Of a DNA stretch of 41,103 nucleotides, positions 31,945 to 40,587 are shown one piece after another. A program made the translations under genes and the position numbers. The first letter of the stretch is position 1. Each line of letters starts with the position of its first letter. The notes beneath the pieces are model-generated. The model worked only from the letters and a program-made list of their open reading frames with translations, was not told the origin of the DNA and ran no database searches. Origin of the DNA: an uncultured Oscillibacter sp. (GTDB lineage: Bacteria; Bacillota; Clostridia; Oscillospirales; Oscillospiraceae); NCBI GenBank assembly GCA_910584075.1, contig CAJTZI010000015.1, positions 1 through 41,103 of the forward strand, in the 5' to 3' direction.

Positions 31945-32841
31945 ATGGATTTTACAAAGGAGATGGAGACAGCCCGCCGGATGGCGGAGGAGCGTTTACA
32001 GCAGTTTTTCCCCGGAGAGGGATTGGAGAAGGCCATGCGGTACAGCCTCCTGGCCGGGGGAAAGCGCGTCCGGCCCATCCTCGCCATGAAGTTCTGTCAG
32101 GCGGCGGGGGGGACCATGGAGGAGGCCCTGGACTTTGGCTGCGCCGTGGAGATGCTGCACACCTACTCCCTCATCCACGACGATCTGCCCTGTATGGACA
32201 ATGACAGCCTCCGCCGGGGCAAGCCCACCTGCCACATTGCGTTCGGCGAGTGCACGGCGACCCTGGCAGGAGACGCCCTCCAGGCGGCGGCGTTTCAGAC
32301 GGTGCTCTCCGCCAGGGGGGAGTGGCGCCACGGCGGGCAGATGTACCGGGCCCTGGCGGCGGAGATTTTGGCGGAGGCCGCCGGCTTCCAGGGCATGTGC
32401 GGCGGGCAGTACTGGGATACTCTCGGCGACGGCCAGTTGCACACGGAGGAGGAACTCACTGCCATCAACGACAAAAAGACCGGTGCGCTGCTGCGGGCGG
32501 CCTGCATGATGGGCGTGGCGGCCTCCATGGGCCGCCGGGCGGTGGAGGAGAACTGCATGGACGCCGCCAGGGAGTACGCCGCCAACCTGGGTCTGGCCTT
32601 CCAGATTCGGGATGATATGCTTGACGTCATGGGCGACACCGGGGCCTTCGGCAAGCCCGTCGGCTCCGACGCGGCCAACGGCAAGACCACTTATGTGACC
32701 CTGCTGGGTCTGGAGGCCTGCGGGGCCCGGGTGCTGGACTACACAGAAAAGGCCAAAGCGGCCCTGAAAACCGGAAGCTGGGCCGGGTCCGCAGAGTTTT
32801 TGGAGGAACTTGCCGACAGCATGGCGGTGCGGACCTTCTAA
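31945..32841 (+). CDS. ispA: Polyprenyl (farnesyl-type) diphosphate synthase
   Basis: The 298-residue enzyme condenses isopentenyl diphosphate with allylic diphosphates. It shows LLAGGKRVRPIL, the first Asp-rich motif DDLPCMDND (79-87) and the second, DDMLD (223-227). The two residues before the first motif and overall length fit farnesyl diphosphate synthase, though chain length is inferred. It sits upstream of the OLE RNA as in bacilli, and dxs, the entry enzyme of the same pathway, follows oapA. Confidence 0.92.
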   Translation: MDFTKEMETARRMAEERLQQFFPGEGLEKAMRYSLLAGGKRVRPILAMKFCQAAGGTMEEALDFGCAVEMLHTYSLIHDDLPCMDNDSLRRGKPTCHIAFGECTATLAGDALQAAAFQTVLSARGEWRHGGQMYRALAAEILAEAAGFQGMCGGQYWDTLGDGQLHTEEELTAINDKKTGALLRAACMMGVAASMGRRAVEENCMDAAREYAANLGLAFQIRDDMLDVMGDTGAFGKPVGSDAANGKTTYVTLLGLEACGARVLDYTEKAKAALKTGSWAGSAEFLEELADSMAVRTF

Positions 32842-32878
32842 CTGGAAAAAAATTTACACTTTGCATATACGGAATATA

Positions 32879-32907
32879 TTGTATATTTATCGGGGATGTG
32901 CTATACT
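32879..32907 (+). promoter_or_regulatory. Promoter of the OLE RNA
   Basis: TTGTAT (32879-32884), exactly 17 bases, TATACT (32902-32907), in an AT-rich patch right after ispA. Start of transcription near 32914. Confidence 0.8.
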
Positions 32908-32913
32908 GGGTAA

Positions 32914-33546
32914 CGCTAAGCGGCGGCGCAGTATTCTAGTCAGATCTGCCGTTTCCCAGGAAGGGCCTAAAAATCCTTTGAAGGGCATATCGATGAAACC
33001 CGTGGTGCCTGCTTGATACGCCCAGTTTTGGGTGGGTGCTGGGGGGAAGCGCGTGAAAAATGCGCTTGCGGATTCAGGGCGATGATCAATGGCATGGTCA
33101 ACCCGCCCCTGTTTCTGTGGAGACCTGTTCTTGTGCGCGGACGTACTCCCATTGTGGTATTTTCGGCCCGCGTACGAAGCAGATTGTGAACCTGCAATGC
33201 GGTGCATCGGTCCCTTGGGGCCGTAACGCTGTGTGCAGCCGTAGCCTGCCTTGACGTGGGGCTGGTGGATGGGGGATCTACGTGGCGTTCCAGCTCCGGC
33301 CAGAGCGGGAGATCCACGATCGCCTCCTGAAACCCGGTCTGCAAAAGAGGCTAAAGAAGCGGACGGACTGTGGTGGAAAACACCTAGGCTGTTCTAGCGA
33401 GGCAGAAAAGGGATTGCAGTGCGGACTAAGTGGCAATCGGGTAGCGCGGACAGGCAACGCCGCGCCAGAGCGCTGAAAGGGGAACCGCCTCCATCGGCAA
33501 CGAGGGGTGTGCACCGGGGAAATCCAACCCGTACCTAAGCCGTAAG
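32914..33546 (+). ncRNA. ole: OLE RNA (ornate, large, extremophilic RNA)
   Basis: About 630 nt without a coding frame, beginning after a strong promoter and ending near a T-run (33547-33552) before oapA. Local hairpins are frequent, for example CGGTCCCTTGGGGCCG (33208-33223), GCGCG/AATGCGC near 33048-33064 and a GTGGAT/ATCCAC pairing across about 33267-33315. Size, the downstream OapA-type membrane protein and the flanking order ispA-RNA-oapA-dxs are those of OLE RNAs. OLE is known to associate with OapA at the membrane and to help cells tolerate stress (alcohol, cold and divalent metal ions in Bacillus halodurans). I could not align it to the published consensus, so exact ends are approximate. 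Confidence 0.85.
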
Positions 33547-33622
33547 ATTTACCTTTTTTGCCGCCGCCGTCTTAGCATATGATTGTTCGCCGTCCCTTCC
33601 TGGGGGCGGCAGGGAGGATCTT

Positions 33623-34165
33623 TTGGCAAAGAAGAAAAAGAGTGGACCATCCGCCCAGTACCGCTGGGCGTTTACCGTGTTTTTGATGGCGGTGGCTCTG
33701 TCGGCTGTGCTGAGTCTGGCGTCGGAGTCGATGCTGAGCGGCGCAGGTGTGGCTGCCGCCCTTTTGATGCTGGCCGTCTTTATCGGTCTTGGCATCCTGT
33801 TTGACATCATCGGCGTGGCAGTGACCTCGGCGGATCCCAGGCCCTTTCACGCTATGGCCTCCCACAAGGAGAAGGGAGCCAAGCAGTCACTGATGCTCCT
33901 GCGGAACGCGGAGCGGGTTGCCAGCGTCTGCAACGATGTGGTGGGGGACATCTGCGGCATTGTCAGCGGCGCCACGGGTGCGGTGATTGTAACCCAGCTC
34001 CAATGGGCACTGAGTCTCCAGTCCGTGCTGATCTCCGTGGGCGTGACGGCGCTGATCTCCGGCATGACCATCGGCGGCAAGGCCCTAGGCAAAACCGTGG
34101 CCATCAAAAAGAGCACCCAGGTGGTCTATTGGTCCGGGCGGTTTTTGAATCTTTTCCACTGGTGA
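33623..34165 (+). CDS. oapA: OLE-associated protein OapA
   Basis: The 180-residue membrane protein has a basic N-terminus (MAKKKKSG) and about four helices (15-34, 41-65, 103-123, 128-152). Between helices 2 and 3 lies a charged cytoplasmic stretch with DPRPFHAMASHKEKGAKQS. This layout matches OapA, the partner that anchors OLE RNA in the membrane. Adjacent OLE RNA makes the call strong. The start is TTG 33623 after GGGAGG. It ends 11 bases before dxs. Confidence 0.85.
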   Translation: MAKKKKSGPSAQYRWAFTVFLMAVALSAVLSLASESMLSGAGVAAALLMLAVFIGLGILFDIIGVAVTSADPRPFHAMASHKEKGAKQSLMLLRNAERVASVCNDVVGDICGIVSGATGAVIVTQLQWALSLQSVLISVGVTALISGMTIGGKALGKTVAIKKSTQVVYWSGRFLNLFHW

Positions 34166-34176
34166 GAGGAGAAGCT

Positions 34177-36039
34177 ATGCTGTTGGAATCCATCCATTCC
34201 CCAGACGATGTCAGAGCATTGCCGGACGGACAGCTCCCCCAGCTCTGTCAGGAGCTGAGGGAGTTTCTTGTAGAAAGTGTCTCCAAAACCGGAGGCCATC
34301 TGGCCTCCAACCTGGGAGCCGTGGAGCTGACGGTAGCCATTCACCGGGTGTTTGACACCGCCTCTGACCGGCTGGTGTTCGACGTTGGACACCAGTGCTA
34401 TGTCCACAAGGCCCTCACGGGGCGGTGGGAACTGTTTTCCACCCTGCGGCAGTTCGGCGGGCTCTCCGGCTTCCCAAAGCCCAGAGAGAGCGAACACGAC
34501 GCCTTTATCGCCGGACACGCCTCAAATTCTGTTTCCGTCGCTCTCGGAATAGCAAGGGCAAGAACTTTACAAAATAAGAGTTACAGCGTGTTGGCGTTGA
34601 TTGGTGACGGTGCTCTCACCGGCGGCCTCTCCTATGAGGGACTCAACGACGCCGGGGCCTCCGGGGAGCCGCTGATCGTGATCCTCAATGACAACGGTAT
34701 GTCCATCGACCCCAATGTTGGGGCGCTGCCCAAGCACTTGAGCCGGCTGCGGAGCAAACCCGCCTACTATCACTTCAAAAAATTCTACCGCCAGCTCTTT
34801 GGCACCCGTCCCCAGGAAAACCGGCTCTACCGGTTCAACCACAGGGTCAAGACCTCCCTGAAACGGGTTTTGTGGCCAGGCAGCACGCTGTTTGAGGACA
34901 TGGGCTTCACCTATCTGGGCCCTATTGACGGACATGACCTGGACCGGCTGTGCCACGTGCTGGAGTGGGCCAGGGAGCTCAATGGCCCTGTGCTGGTCCA
35001 TGTGCATACCATAAAGGGAAAGGGGTACTCCTTCGCGGAGCGGGCGCCCAGCAAGTTCCACGGGATTTCGCCCTTTGATCCCGCCACCGGCCTTTTGCGG
35101 AAACCGGGCGGGGAGAATTTCTCCGCGGTTTTCGGAAAAACCATGGCTGATCTGGCGGCGGAGAACAGCAGGGTTTGCGCCGTCACAGCCGCCATGGCGG
35201 ACGGCACCGGTCTCACCGGTTTTGCCAGGGAGTTTCCGGAGCGTTTTTTCGATGTGGCCATTGCCGAGGGACACGCTGTCGCCATGGCGGCGGGTCTGGC
35301 AAAGCAGGACATGATCCCTGTGCTGGCGGTCTATTCCACCTTTTTGCAGCGAGGCTATGATATGCTGATCCATGATGTGGCGCTCCAGGGTCTCCATGTG
35401 GTGCTGGGTGTGGATCGGGCGGGGCTGGTGGGCCCTGACGGCGAGACCCACCAGGGCTGCTTTGACGCCCTGTTTTTATCGGAGATTCCCGGATTCACTG
35501 TGCTGTGTCCCTCCAATTTCGCGGAAATGCGCTCCATGCTGCGGCAGGCAGTCCTTGCGGTCACGGGCCCGGCGGCGGTGCGCTACCCTCGGGGAGGCGA
35601 GGGCGCCTTTCAGGAGGATACCTCGGCGGAGCCGGTGGTCTGTCTCCGGCAGGGGAGCGGTGTGACGCTGCTGGCCTACGGTCTGATGGTGAACAATGCT
35701 CTGGAGGCGGCGGAGCTTCTCCATGAGCGGCATGGATTCGAAGCGCGGGTTTTGAAGCTGAACCGGATTGCCCCGCTGGACATGGACCTTCTGTCCCCCT
35801 GGTTTCAGGGAGGGGAGATTCTGGCGGTGCCGGAGGACACCTTCGGCGCCGGATGCGTGGGGCAGCGTATCGCTGCCATTCTGGCGGAGCACGAAATGGC
35901 CCCCCGCAGACTGATCTTAAATAATCTGGGCATGACCTTTGCTCCGGAGGGGTCTGTATCTCAGCTGGAGCATAGTTTTGGACTGGACGCCGCCGGGATT
36001 GCGGCGGCGGTATGGGAGGCGGCGGGCCATGAGCAATAA
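34177..36039 (+). CDS. dxs: 1-deoxy-D-xylulose-5-phosphate synthase
   Basis: Dxs makes DXP from pyruvate and glyceraldehyde-3-phosphate, the first step of the MEP isoprenoid pathway, using thiamine diphosphate. The 620-residue protein has FDVGHQCYVHK, the ThDP/Mg motif GDGALTGG (143-150) with NDNGMSI after it, the transketolase-like IAEGHAVAMAAGLA and the C-terminal swivel domain. ATG 34177 follows GAGGAGAAG. The 58-codon extension further upstream overlaps oapA and is not used. It overlaps tlyA by 11 bases. Confidence 0.95.
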   Translation: MLLESIHSPDDVRALPDGQLPQLCQELREFLVESVSKTGGHLASNLGAVELTVAIHRVFDTASDRLVFDVGHQCYVHKALTGRWELFSTLRQFGGLSGFPKPRESEHDAFIAGHASNSVSVALGIARARTLQNKSYSVLALIGDGALTGGLSYEGLNDAGASGEPLIVILNDNGMSIDPNVGALPKHLSRLRSKPAYYHFKKFYRQLFGTRPQENRLYRFNHRVKTSLKRVLWPGSTLFEDMGFTYLGPIDGHDLDRLCHVLEWARELNGPVLVHVHTIKGKGYSFAERAPSKFHGISPFDPATGLLRKPGGENFSAVFGKTMADLAAENSRVCAVTAAMADGTGLTGFAREFPERFFDVAIAEGHAVAMAAGLAKQDMIPVLAVYSTFLQRGYDMLIHDVALQGLHVVLGVDRAGLVGPDGETHQGCFDALFLSEIPGFTVLCPSNFAEMRSMLRQAVLAVTGPAAVRYPRGGEGAFQEDTSAEPVVCLRQGSGVTLLAYGLMVNNALEAAELLHERHGFEARVLKLNRIAPLDMDLLSPWFQGGEILAVPEDTFGAGCVGQRIAAILAEHEMAPRRLILNNLGMTFAPEGSVSQLEHSFGLDAAGIAAAVWEAAGHEQ

Positions 36040-36853
36040 GACGCGGTTGGATGTGCTGCTGGTGGAGCGGGGGCTCCAGGAGAGCCGCCAGAAGGCTCAG
36101 GCCACCATTATGAGCGGATTGGTGTTTGCGGACGGCCGGCGGGTGGACAAGCCGGGGGCCGCCGTTTCCAATGACGCGGAGATCGAGATCCGGGGAAATG
36201 CGCTGCAGTATGTCAGCCGGGGCGGATTGAAGCTGGAGAAGGCCATGGCGTCGTTTCCAATTGCCCTGGCGGGAGCAGTCTGCGGAGACATCGGCGCCTC
36301 CACCGGCGGCTTTACGGACTGTATGCTGCAAAACGGCGCGGCCAAAGTATACGCCGTGGACGTGGGCTACGGCCAGCTGGCCTGGAAGCTGCGGAGCGAT
36401 GAGAGAGTTGTCTGCCTGGAGCGGACCAACGCCCGATATCTCAGCCGGGAGCAGATTCCGGAGGAGTTGGACTTCGCCTCCGTAGACGTGAGCTTCATCT
36501 CCTTGAAGCTGATTTTGCCGCCTCTGTGCGCCCTGATGAGAGCGGGCGGACATGCGGCCGCTCTCATTAAGCCCCAGTTTGAGGCCGGACGGGAGAAGGT
36601 CGGTAAAAAAGGCGTGGTCCGGGACCCGGCGGTGCACCGGGAGGTGCTGGAGCAGTTTCTGGAGCACGCCCGGGAATCCGGGTTTGCCGTCCTGGGTCTG
36701 ACCTATTCCCCCATCCGGGGCCCGGAGGGAAACATCGAGTACCTGGGGTATCTGGAGAAGGGGCCATGGATGCCCGTGGAGTTTGATCTGGGGGCGCTGG
36801 TGACGGAGTCCCACCAGGTTTTGCAGGAGCGCGGAGAGAGGAACAGCCAATGA
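36029..36853 (+). CDS. tlyA: TlyA-family rRNA (cytidine-2'-O)-methyltransferase
   Basis: The 274-residue protein has an N-terminal S4 domain (RLDVLLVERGLQESRQKAQA), the YVSRGGLKLEKAM linker and an FtsJ-like methyltransferase domain with SAM motif GDIGASTGGFTDCML (86-100). Mycobacterial TlyA methylates 16S and 23S rRNA and affects capreomycin sensitivity; the Firmicute homologue (YqxC) is less studied and was also called a haemolysin. Start ATG 36029 is inside the end of dxs. It overlaps nadK by four bases. Confidence 0.92.
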   Translation: MSNKTRLDVLLVERGLQESRQKAQATIMSGLVFADGRRVDKPGAAVSNDAEIEIRGNALQYVSRGGLKLEKAMASFPIALAGAVCGDIGASTGGFTDCMLQNGAAKVYAVDVGYGQLAWKLRSDERVVCLERTNARYLSREQIPEELDFASVDVSFISLKLILPPLCALMRAGGHAAALIKPQFEAGREKVGKKGVVRDPAVHREVLEQFLEHARESGFAVLGLTYSPIRGPEGNIEYLGYLEKGPWMPVEFDLGALVTESHQVLQERGERNSQ

Positions 36854-37734
36854 ACAGCAAGAAGATTATCCTGTGTCCCAACCCCAACCGGGACCAGGGC
36901 ATGACGGTCACCAGGGCCGCCGAGAAGATCCTGCGGGAGCTGGGCTTCCGGACGGTGGTGTGCTCCCCCTTCAAGGACCAGCGGCCGGGGCTCTTTGCCG
37001 GATATGAGGTGCGGCCCCTGCTCCAGGAGCTGCGGGACGCGGACCTTCTGATCACCTTCGGCGGAGACGGCACGATTCTGCACTTGGCCAAGCTGGTAGC
37101 TCTGAACAAGATCCCGGTCCTGGGCATCAATATGGGAGGGCTTGGATTCGTGGCGGAGCTGGAGGCCGGGGAGCTGGACGCCCTGGGGAAGCTGGAGCGC
37201 TGGGACTTCGCGGTGGAACAGCGGATGATGCTGGACGTGGCGGTCCTCCGCGAGGACCGGCAGATCTTCACCAATCTGGGTCTCAACGATGCCGTGATCC
37301 GGGAGGGCCCCATCTCCCACGTCATCCATTTGAAGATCTCCTCCAACGGGCGGCACCTGACGGACATCGCCGGCGATGGCGTCATCATTGCCACGCCCAC
37401 AGGATCCACGGCCTATTCCCTTTCCGCCGGCGGGCCGGTGGTGGAGCCGGAGACCCAGACCATGGTGGTCACTCCCATCTGCACCCACAATATGCGGTTT
37501 TCCTCCTATGTGCTGTCACCGGAGCACACACTGACGGTGGAACTGGAGCGCAACGGCAGAAAGCCGGTCTATCTCTTTGTGGATGAAAGCCGCCCGTTTG
37601 CCCTGCGGTCTGACGACAGGGTGGTGGTGCGGCGGAGCAAGCATGTAACCAAGCTGGCCCGCCTTTCGGAGAGGAGCTTTTGTGAGATATTTGCCAAAAA
37701 AATGCTGCCGGGAGGACTGAATGATGAAAAATAA
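36850..37734 (+). CDS. nadK: NAD kinase
   Basis: NadK phosphorylates NAD to NADP. The 294-residue protein has GGDGTILH (71-78, catalytic Asp73), GINMGGLGFVAE, NDAVIREG and the GDGVIIATPTGSTAYSLSAG glycine-rich motif. ATG overlaps the tlyA stop. Its last 14 bases overlap argR. Confidence 0.95.
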   Translation: MNSKKIILCPNPNRDQGMTVTRAAEKILRELGFRTVVCSPFKDQRPGLFAGYEVRPLLQELRDADLLITFGGDGTILHLAKLVALNKIPVLGINMGGLGFVAELEAGELDALGKLERWDFAVEQRMMLDVAVLREDRQIFTNLGLNDAVIREGPISHVIHLKISSNGRHLTDIAGDGVIIATPTGSTAYSLSAGGPVVEPETQTMVVTPICTHNMRFSSYVLSPEHTLTVELERNGRKPVYLFVDESRPFALRSDDRVVVRRSKHVTKLARLSERSFCEIFAKKMLPGGLNDEK

Positions 37735-38173
37735 CCGTCAGGCAATGATTCTGGAGATCATCTCCCAGGAGAATATCGAGACCCAGGAGCAGCTGCTGGC
37801 CAGACTGCAGGAGCGGGGAATCAGCAGCACCCAGGCCACCATCTCCCGGGACATCAAGCAGATGCACCTGATCAAGCAGCCGGCGGGGCAGGGGGTGTAC
37901 AAATACGCCGTATCCGACAACCGCAGCCGCCTGAATTTTGCCGAGAAGCTGCGCACCATCTTCCGGGAGTGCATCACCAGCATTGACTTCGCCCAGAACA
38001 TTGTGGTCATCAAGACCATGCCAGGGCTGGCCAACGGGGCCTGTTCTGCCCTGGACAATATGGATCTGCCCTATATTGTGGGTTCTCTGGCGGGAGATGA
38101 CACGGCGTTTTTGCTGATGAAGGACGCGGAGGCCGCCGAGGCCTTTTGTGAGGAAATCAAGGAAATGCTGTGA
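37721..38173 (+). CDS. argR: Arginine repressor ArgR
   Basis: The 150-residue protein has an N-terminal winged helix (ETQEQLLARLQERGIS and TQATISRDIKQMHLIK) and a C-terminal arginine-binding hexamerisation domain whose GSLAGDDTAFLLM motif carries the ligand aspartates. It is the AhrC/ArgR type. ATG 37721 or 37724. Its place between nadK and recN is the usual one in Firmicutes. Confidence 0.95.
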   Translation: MMKNNRQAMILEIISQENIETQEQLLARLQERGISSTQATISRDIKQMHLIKQPAGQGVYKYAVSDNRSRLNFAEKLRTIFRECITSIDFAQNIVVIKTMPGLANGACSALDNMDLPYIVGSLAGDDTAFLLMKDAEAAEAFCEEIKEML

Positions 38174-38266
38174 GGCAGGGCGGAACACAGTGCCGGTTGG
38201 ATGCCGTTCTGGCAGGACACGGTGGTTATAGGGAAGCATGAGAGATGGGATATAAGAGGGTAATTT

Positions 38267-39949
38267 ATGCTGGAAGTGCTTCACATTGAGAATATCGCGG
38301 TGATCGAGGAGGCGGACATCCAATTCCGTCCGGGCTTTAACGCCCTGACCGGCGAGACCGGTGCGGGCAAGTCTATCGTCATTGACGCCATGGGCGCGGT
38401 GCTGGGGGGACGCACCTCCCGGGAGCTGATCCGTACCGGCGCGGACAAGGCCTTTGTCAGCGCCTCATTCTCCGGCGTCTCACCGGATCTGCCGGGGCTG
38501 GCGGAGGACGGCGTCGTGCCGGAGGAGGACGGAACGCTGTTGCTCCAGCGGGAGATCGGGGGAGACGGGAAAAACGTCTGCCGGGTCAACGGAAGGCCCA
38601 TCACTGTGGCCCAGCTGCGGCGGATCGGCGGAGAACTGCTGAACATCCACGGCCAGCACGACGGCCAGCAGCTGCTGGACGAGGAACAGCATGGAACCTA
38701 TCTGGACCGCTTTGGCAGGACGGAGGCGGCGCTGGCGGCCTATCAGGCGGAGTATCAGGCCCTGGAATCCCTGCGGGCCCAGATGCGGTCCCTGCAAATG
38801 GACGAGGCAGAGAAAGCCCGCCGGGTGGACAGCCTCCGCTTTCAGATCGGCGAGCTGGAGCGGGCGGAGCTGGTCCCCGGCGAGGAGGAGGAGCTGAATG
38901 CCCGCCGGAGCCTTCTGAGAAACGGGGAGAAATATCTATCCGCCCTCTCAGGCGCGGATTACGCCCTGAGCGGCGGCGACGAGGCCGGCGGCGCGGTGAG
39001 CCAGCTCCGGGAGGCGGAGGACGCATTGTCTGCCATCCGCACCCTGGGCGACGACCTTGGGGAACTGTTCAAACGATTGGAAGAGCTCCGCTGTGAAGCC
39101 TATGACCTTGCTGAGACGATTCGAGACAAGCGGACGGAGTTTGACTTCTCTCCGGCGGAGCTGGACGCGGTGGAGAGCCGCGCGGACCACTTGTACCGTC
39201 TGAAAAAAAAGTACGGCGCCACAGTGGAGGAGTGCCTGGAGTATCTGGACAAGTGCCGGGCGGAGCTGGACGCTATTGAGACGGCGGATGACACGCTGGC
39301 GCGTCTGGAGCAGAAGCTGAAAAAGGCGGAAAAGGCCACAGTGACCGCCGGAGCGGCCCTGACCGAGGTTCGGAAAGAGGCGGCAAAGGCCCTGGAATCC
39401 CGTATTCAGACCGAGCTTCGGGAGCTGGACATGGGGAAGGTCCGCTTCTCCATCGATTTTGGGACCAGAGAGCCGTCCCCGGACGGGTGCGACATCATCC
39501 GTTTTCTGATGTCCGCCAACGCCGGGGAGGACCTGCGTCCCATCTCTAAGATCGCCTCCGGCGGTGAGCTGGCCCGGATTATGCTGGCGCTGAAAAATGT
39601 GCTGGCGGAGCAGGAGGCCATCGGAACGCTGGTGTTCGACGAGGTGGACACCGGCGTCTCCGGCCGGGCCGCCCAGAAGGTGGCAGAGAAGCTGGCCCAG
39701 GTGAGCCGCCGCAAGCAGGTGCTGTGCGTCACCCATCTGCCCCAGCTGGCCGCCATGGCGGACACCCACTTCTCCGTGGAGAAGGGGGAGCGGAAGGGAA
39801 GGACTTACACGGAGGTGGTCCAGCTGGACCGGGAGCGCCGCAAGGCGGAGCTGGCCCGGATTACCGGCGGCACCAAGGTGACGGAGGCCTTGCTGGAGAG
39901 CGCCGGGGAGCTGCTGGATGGCGCGGAGGCGTATCGAAAGACCATATGA
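38267..39949 (+). CDS. recN: DNA repair protein RecN
   Basis: RecN is an SMC-like ATPase for double-strand break repair. The 560-residue product has Walker A GETGAGKS (29-36) in LHIENIAVIEEADIQF surroundings, INGQHDG-type NIHGQHDGQQLLD, a coiled-coil middle, and the C-terminal signature ISKIASGGELARIMLALK with Walker B LVFDEVDTGVSG. It follows argR after 93 bases. In Bacillus spoIVB and spo0A come next; here they do not. Confidence 0.95.
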   Translation: MLEVLHIENIAVIEEADIQFRPGFNALTGETGAGKSIVIDAMGAVLGGRTSRELIRTGADKAFVSASFSGVSPDLPGLAEDGVVPEEDGTLLLQREIGGDGKNVCRVNGRPITVAQLRRIGGELLNIHGQHDGQQLLDEEQHGTYLDRFGRTEAALAAYQAEYQALESLRAQMRSLQMDEAEKARRVDSLRFQIGELERAELVPGEEEELNARRSLLRNGEKYLSALSGADYALSGGDEAGGAVSQLREAEDALSAIRTLGDDLGELFKRLEELRCEAYDLAETIRDKRTEFDFSPAELDAVESRADHLYRLKKKYGATVEECLEYLDKCRAELDAIETADDTLARLEQKLKKAEKATVTAGAALTEVRKEAAKALESRIQTELRELDMGKVRFSIDFGTREPSPDGCDIIRFLMSANAGEDLRPISKIASGGELARIMLALKNVLAEQEAIGTLVFDEVDTGVSGRAAQKVAEKLAQVSRRKQVLCVTHLPQLAAMADTHFSVEKGERKGRTYTEVVQLDRERRKAELARITGGTKVTEALLESAGELLDGAEAYRKTI

Positions 39950-40081
39950 GCGGGATTAGAAAGGCGGAGAACACCCTTTTTGACCAGTAGGTAGTTTTCT
40001 CAGGTGGAGGATATTTCAACCGGGACTGCGTGGTGGACCCTGGGCAGTGGGAGTCGGAGAGAGAATTTCGGATGTTGTTTC
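39950..40081. other. Unassigned spacer after recN
   Basis: About 130 bases with no credible gene and no clear terminator hairpin for recN. Confidence 0.5.
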
Positions 40082-40246
40082 TAGGGCCTGTTTGAAAATT
40101 GTCAATACGCCCAACCGGCGGGTCTTTTGCCGCCATATTCCCCCGATTTTTCTTGAAAGACATCCAGTATTCCTGCGAAAAATCGGCCTCGTCTGGCAGC
40201 AAATCCTCCGCGTTTGGTCATATTTCCATTTTTCAAACAAGGCCTA
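40082..40246. mobile_element. MITE-like element with imperfect terminal inverted repeats
   Basis: The left end GGGCCTGTTTGAAAAT (from 40084) and the right end ATTTTTCAAACAAGGCC (to 40244) are inverted repeats with a one-base offset; the core GTTTGAAAA is exact. TA lies on both sides (40082-40083, 40245-40246), which would fit a TA target duplication. About 161 bases, no transposase. Internally CCGATTTTTC and GAAAAATCGG form a second dyad. The element ends 11 bases before the -35 of the tyrS promoter. Confidence 0.65.
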
Positions 40247-40255
40247 ATAAACGGA

Positions 40256-40284
40256 TTGACAAGTATGGTATTTTAGGGTACAAT
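40256..40284 (+). promoter_or_regulatory. Promoter of tyrS
   Basis: Consensus TTGACA (40256-40261), 17 bases, TACAAT (40279-40284). Transcription starts near 40291. Confidence 0.85.
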
Positions 40285-40290
40285 ACGTGT

Positions 40291-40568
40291 CACGTACGGT
40301 GATGAAGAGGAAGAGTACCTGTACCGGCGCTGCGCAGAGAGCCCCTGTTTTGCTGAAAAGGGGAGAGGGCCGCACGGAGAATACCCCTCAGAGCCGGCAC
40401 CCCAACGGCCTTATGGCCCAGTAGGCGTGCTCCGGGTGCGCCCGTTACCGCGCGGGAGTGTGTTGGCACTCCATGAGGCCGCTTCCGCGAGGGGGCGGCG
40501 AACCAGAGGTGGTACCGCGGAATTTCTTTCGCCCTCTGTCCTTACGCCGGGACAGAGGGCGAATTTTA
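40291..40568 (+). promoter_or_regulatory. Tyrosine T-box leader
   Basis: The leader senses uncharged tRNA-Tyr. Stem I begins with GATGAAGAGGAAGAGTA and includes the CAGAGAG and GCTGAAAAGG segments. The specifier context is GAA-TAC-CCC, with codon UAC (Tyr) at 40382-40384. The T-box sequence AGGTGGTACCGCGG is at 40507-40520; its TGGT (40510-40513) can pair with an A-CCA tRNA end, as tRNA-Tyr has. The terminator stem follows (40531-40560). Uncharged tRNA would favour the antiterminator. Confidence 0.93.
40531..40568 (+). terminator. T-box regulated terminator
   Basis: GCCCTCTGTCC (40531-40541) pairs with GGACAGAGGGC (40550-40560), followed by GAATTTTAA. It competes with the antiterminator built from 40507-40520. 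Confidence 0.85.
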
Positions 40569-40587
40569 ATTGAAGGAGAAAATCCAC

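Noticed and set aside
32887..33514. Several 60-125-codon frames in the ispA-oapA gap
   Set aside because: Short, on both strands, no ribosome-binding sites; region fits a structured RNA.
40047..40302. Two 66-67-codon frames over the MITE-like element
   Set aside because: Overlap inverted repeats and the tyrS promoter; not coding-like.
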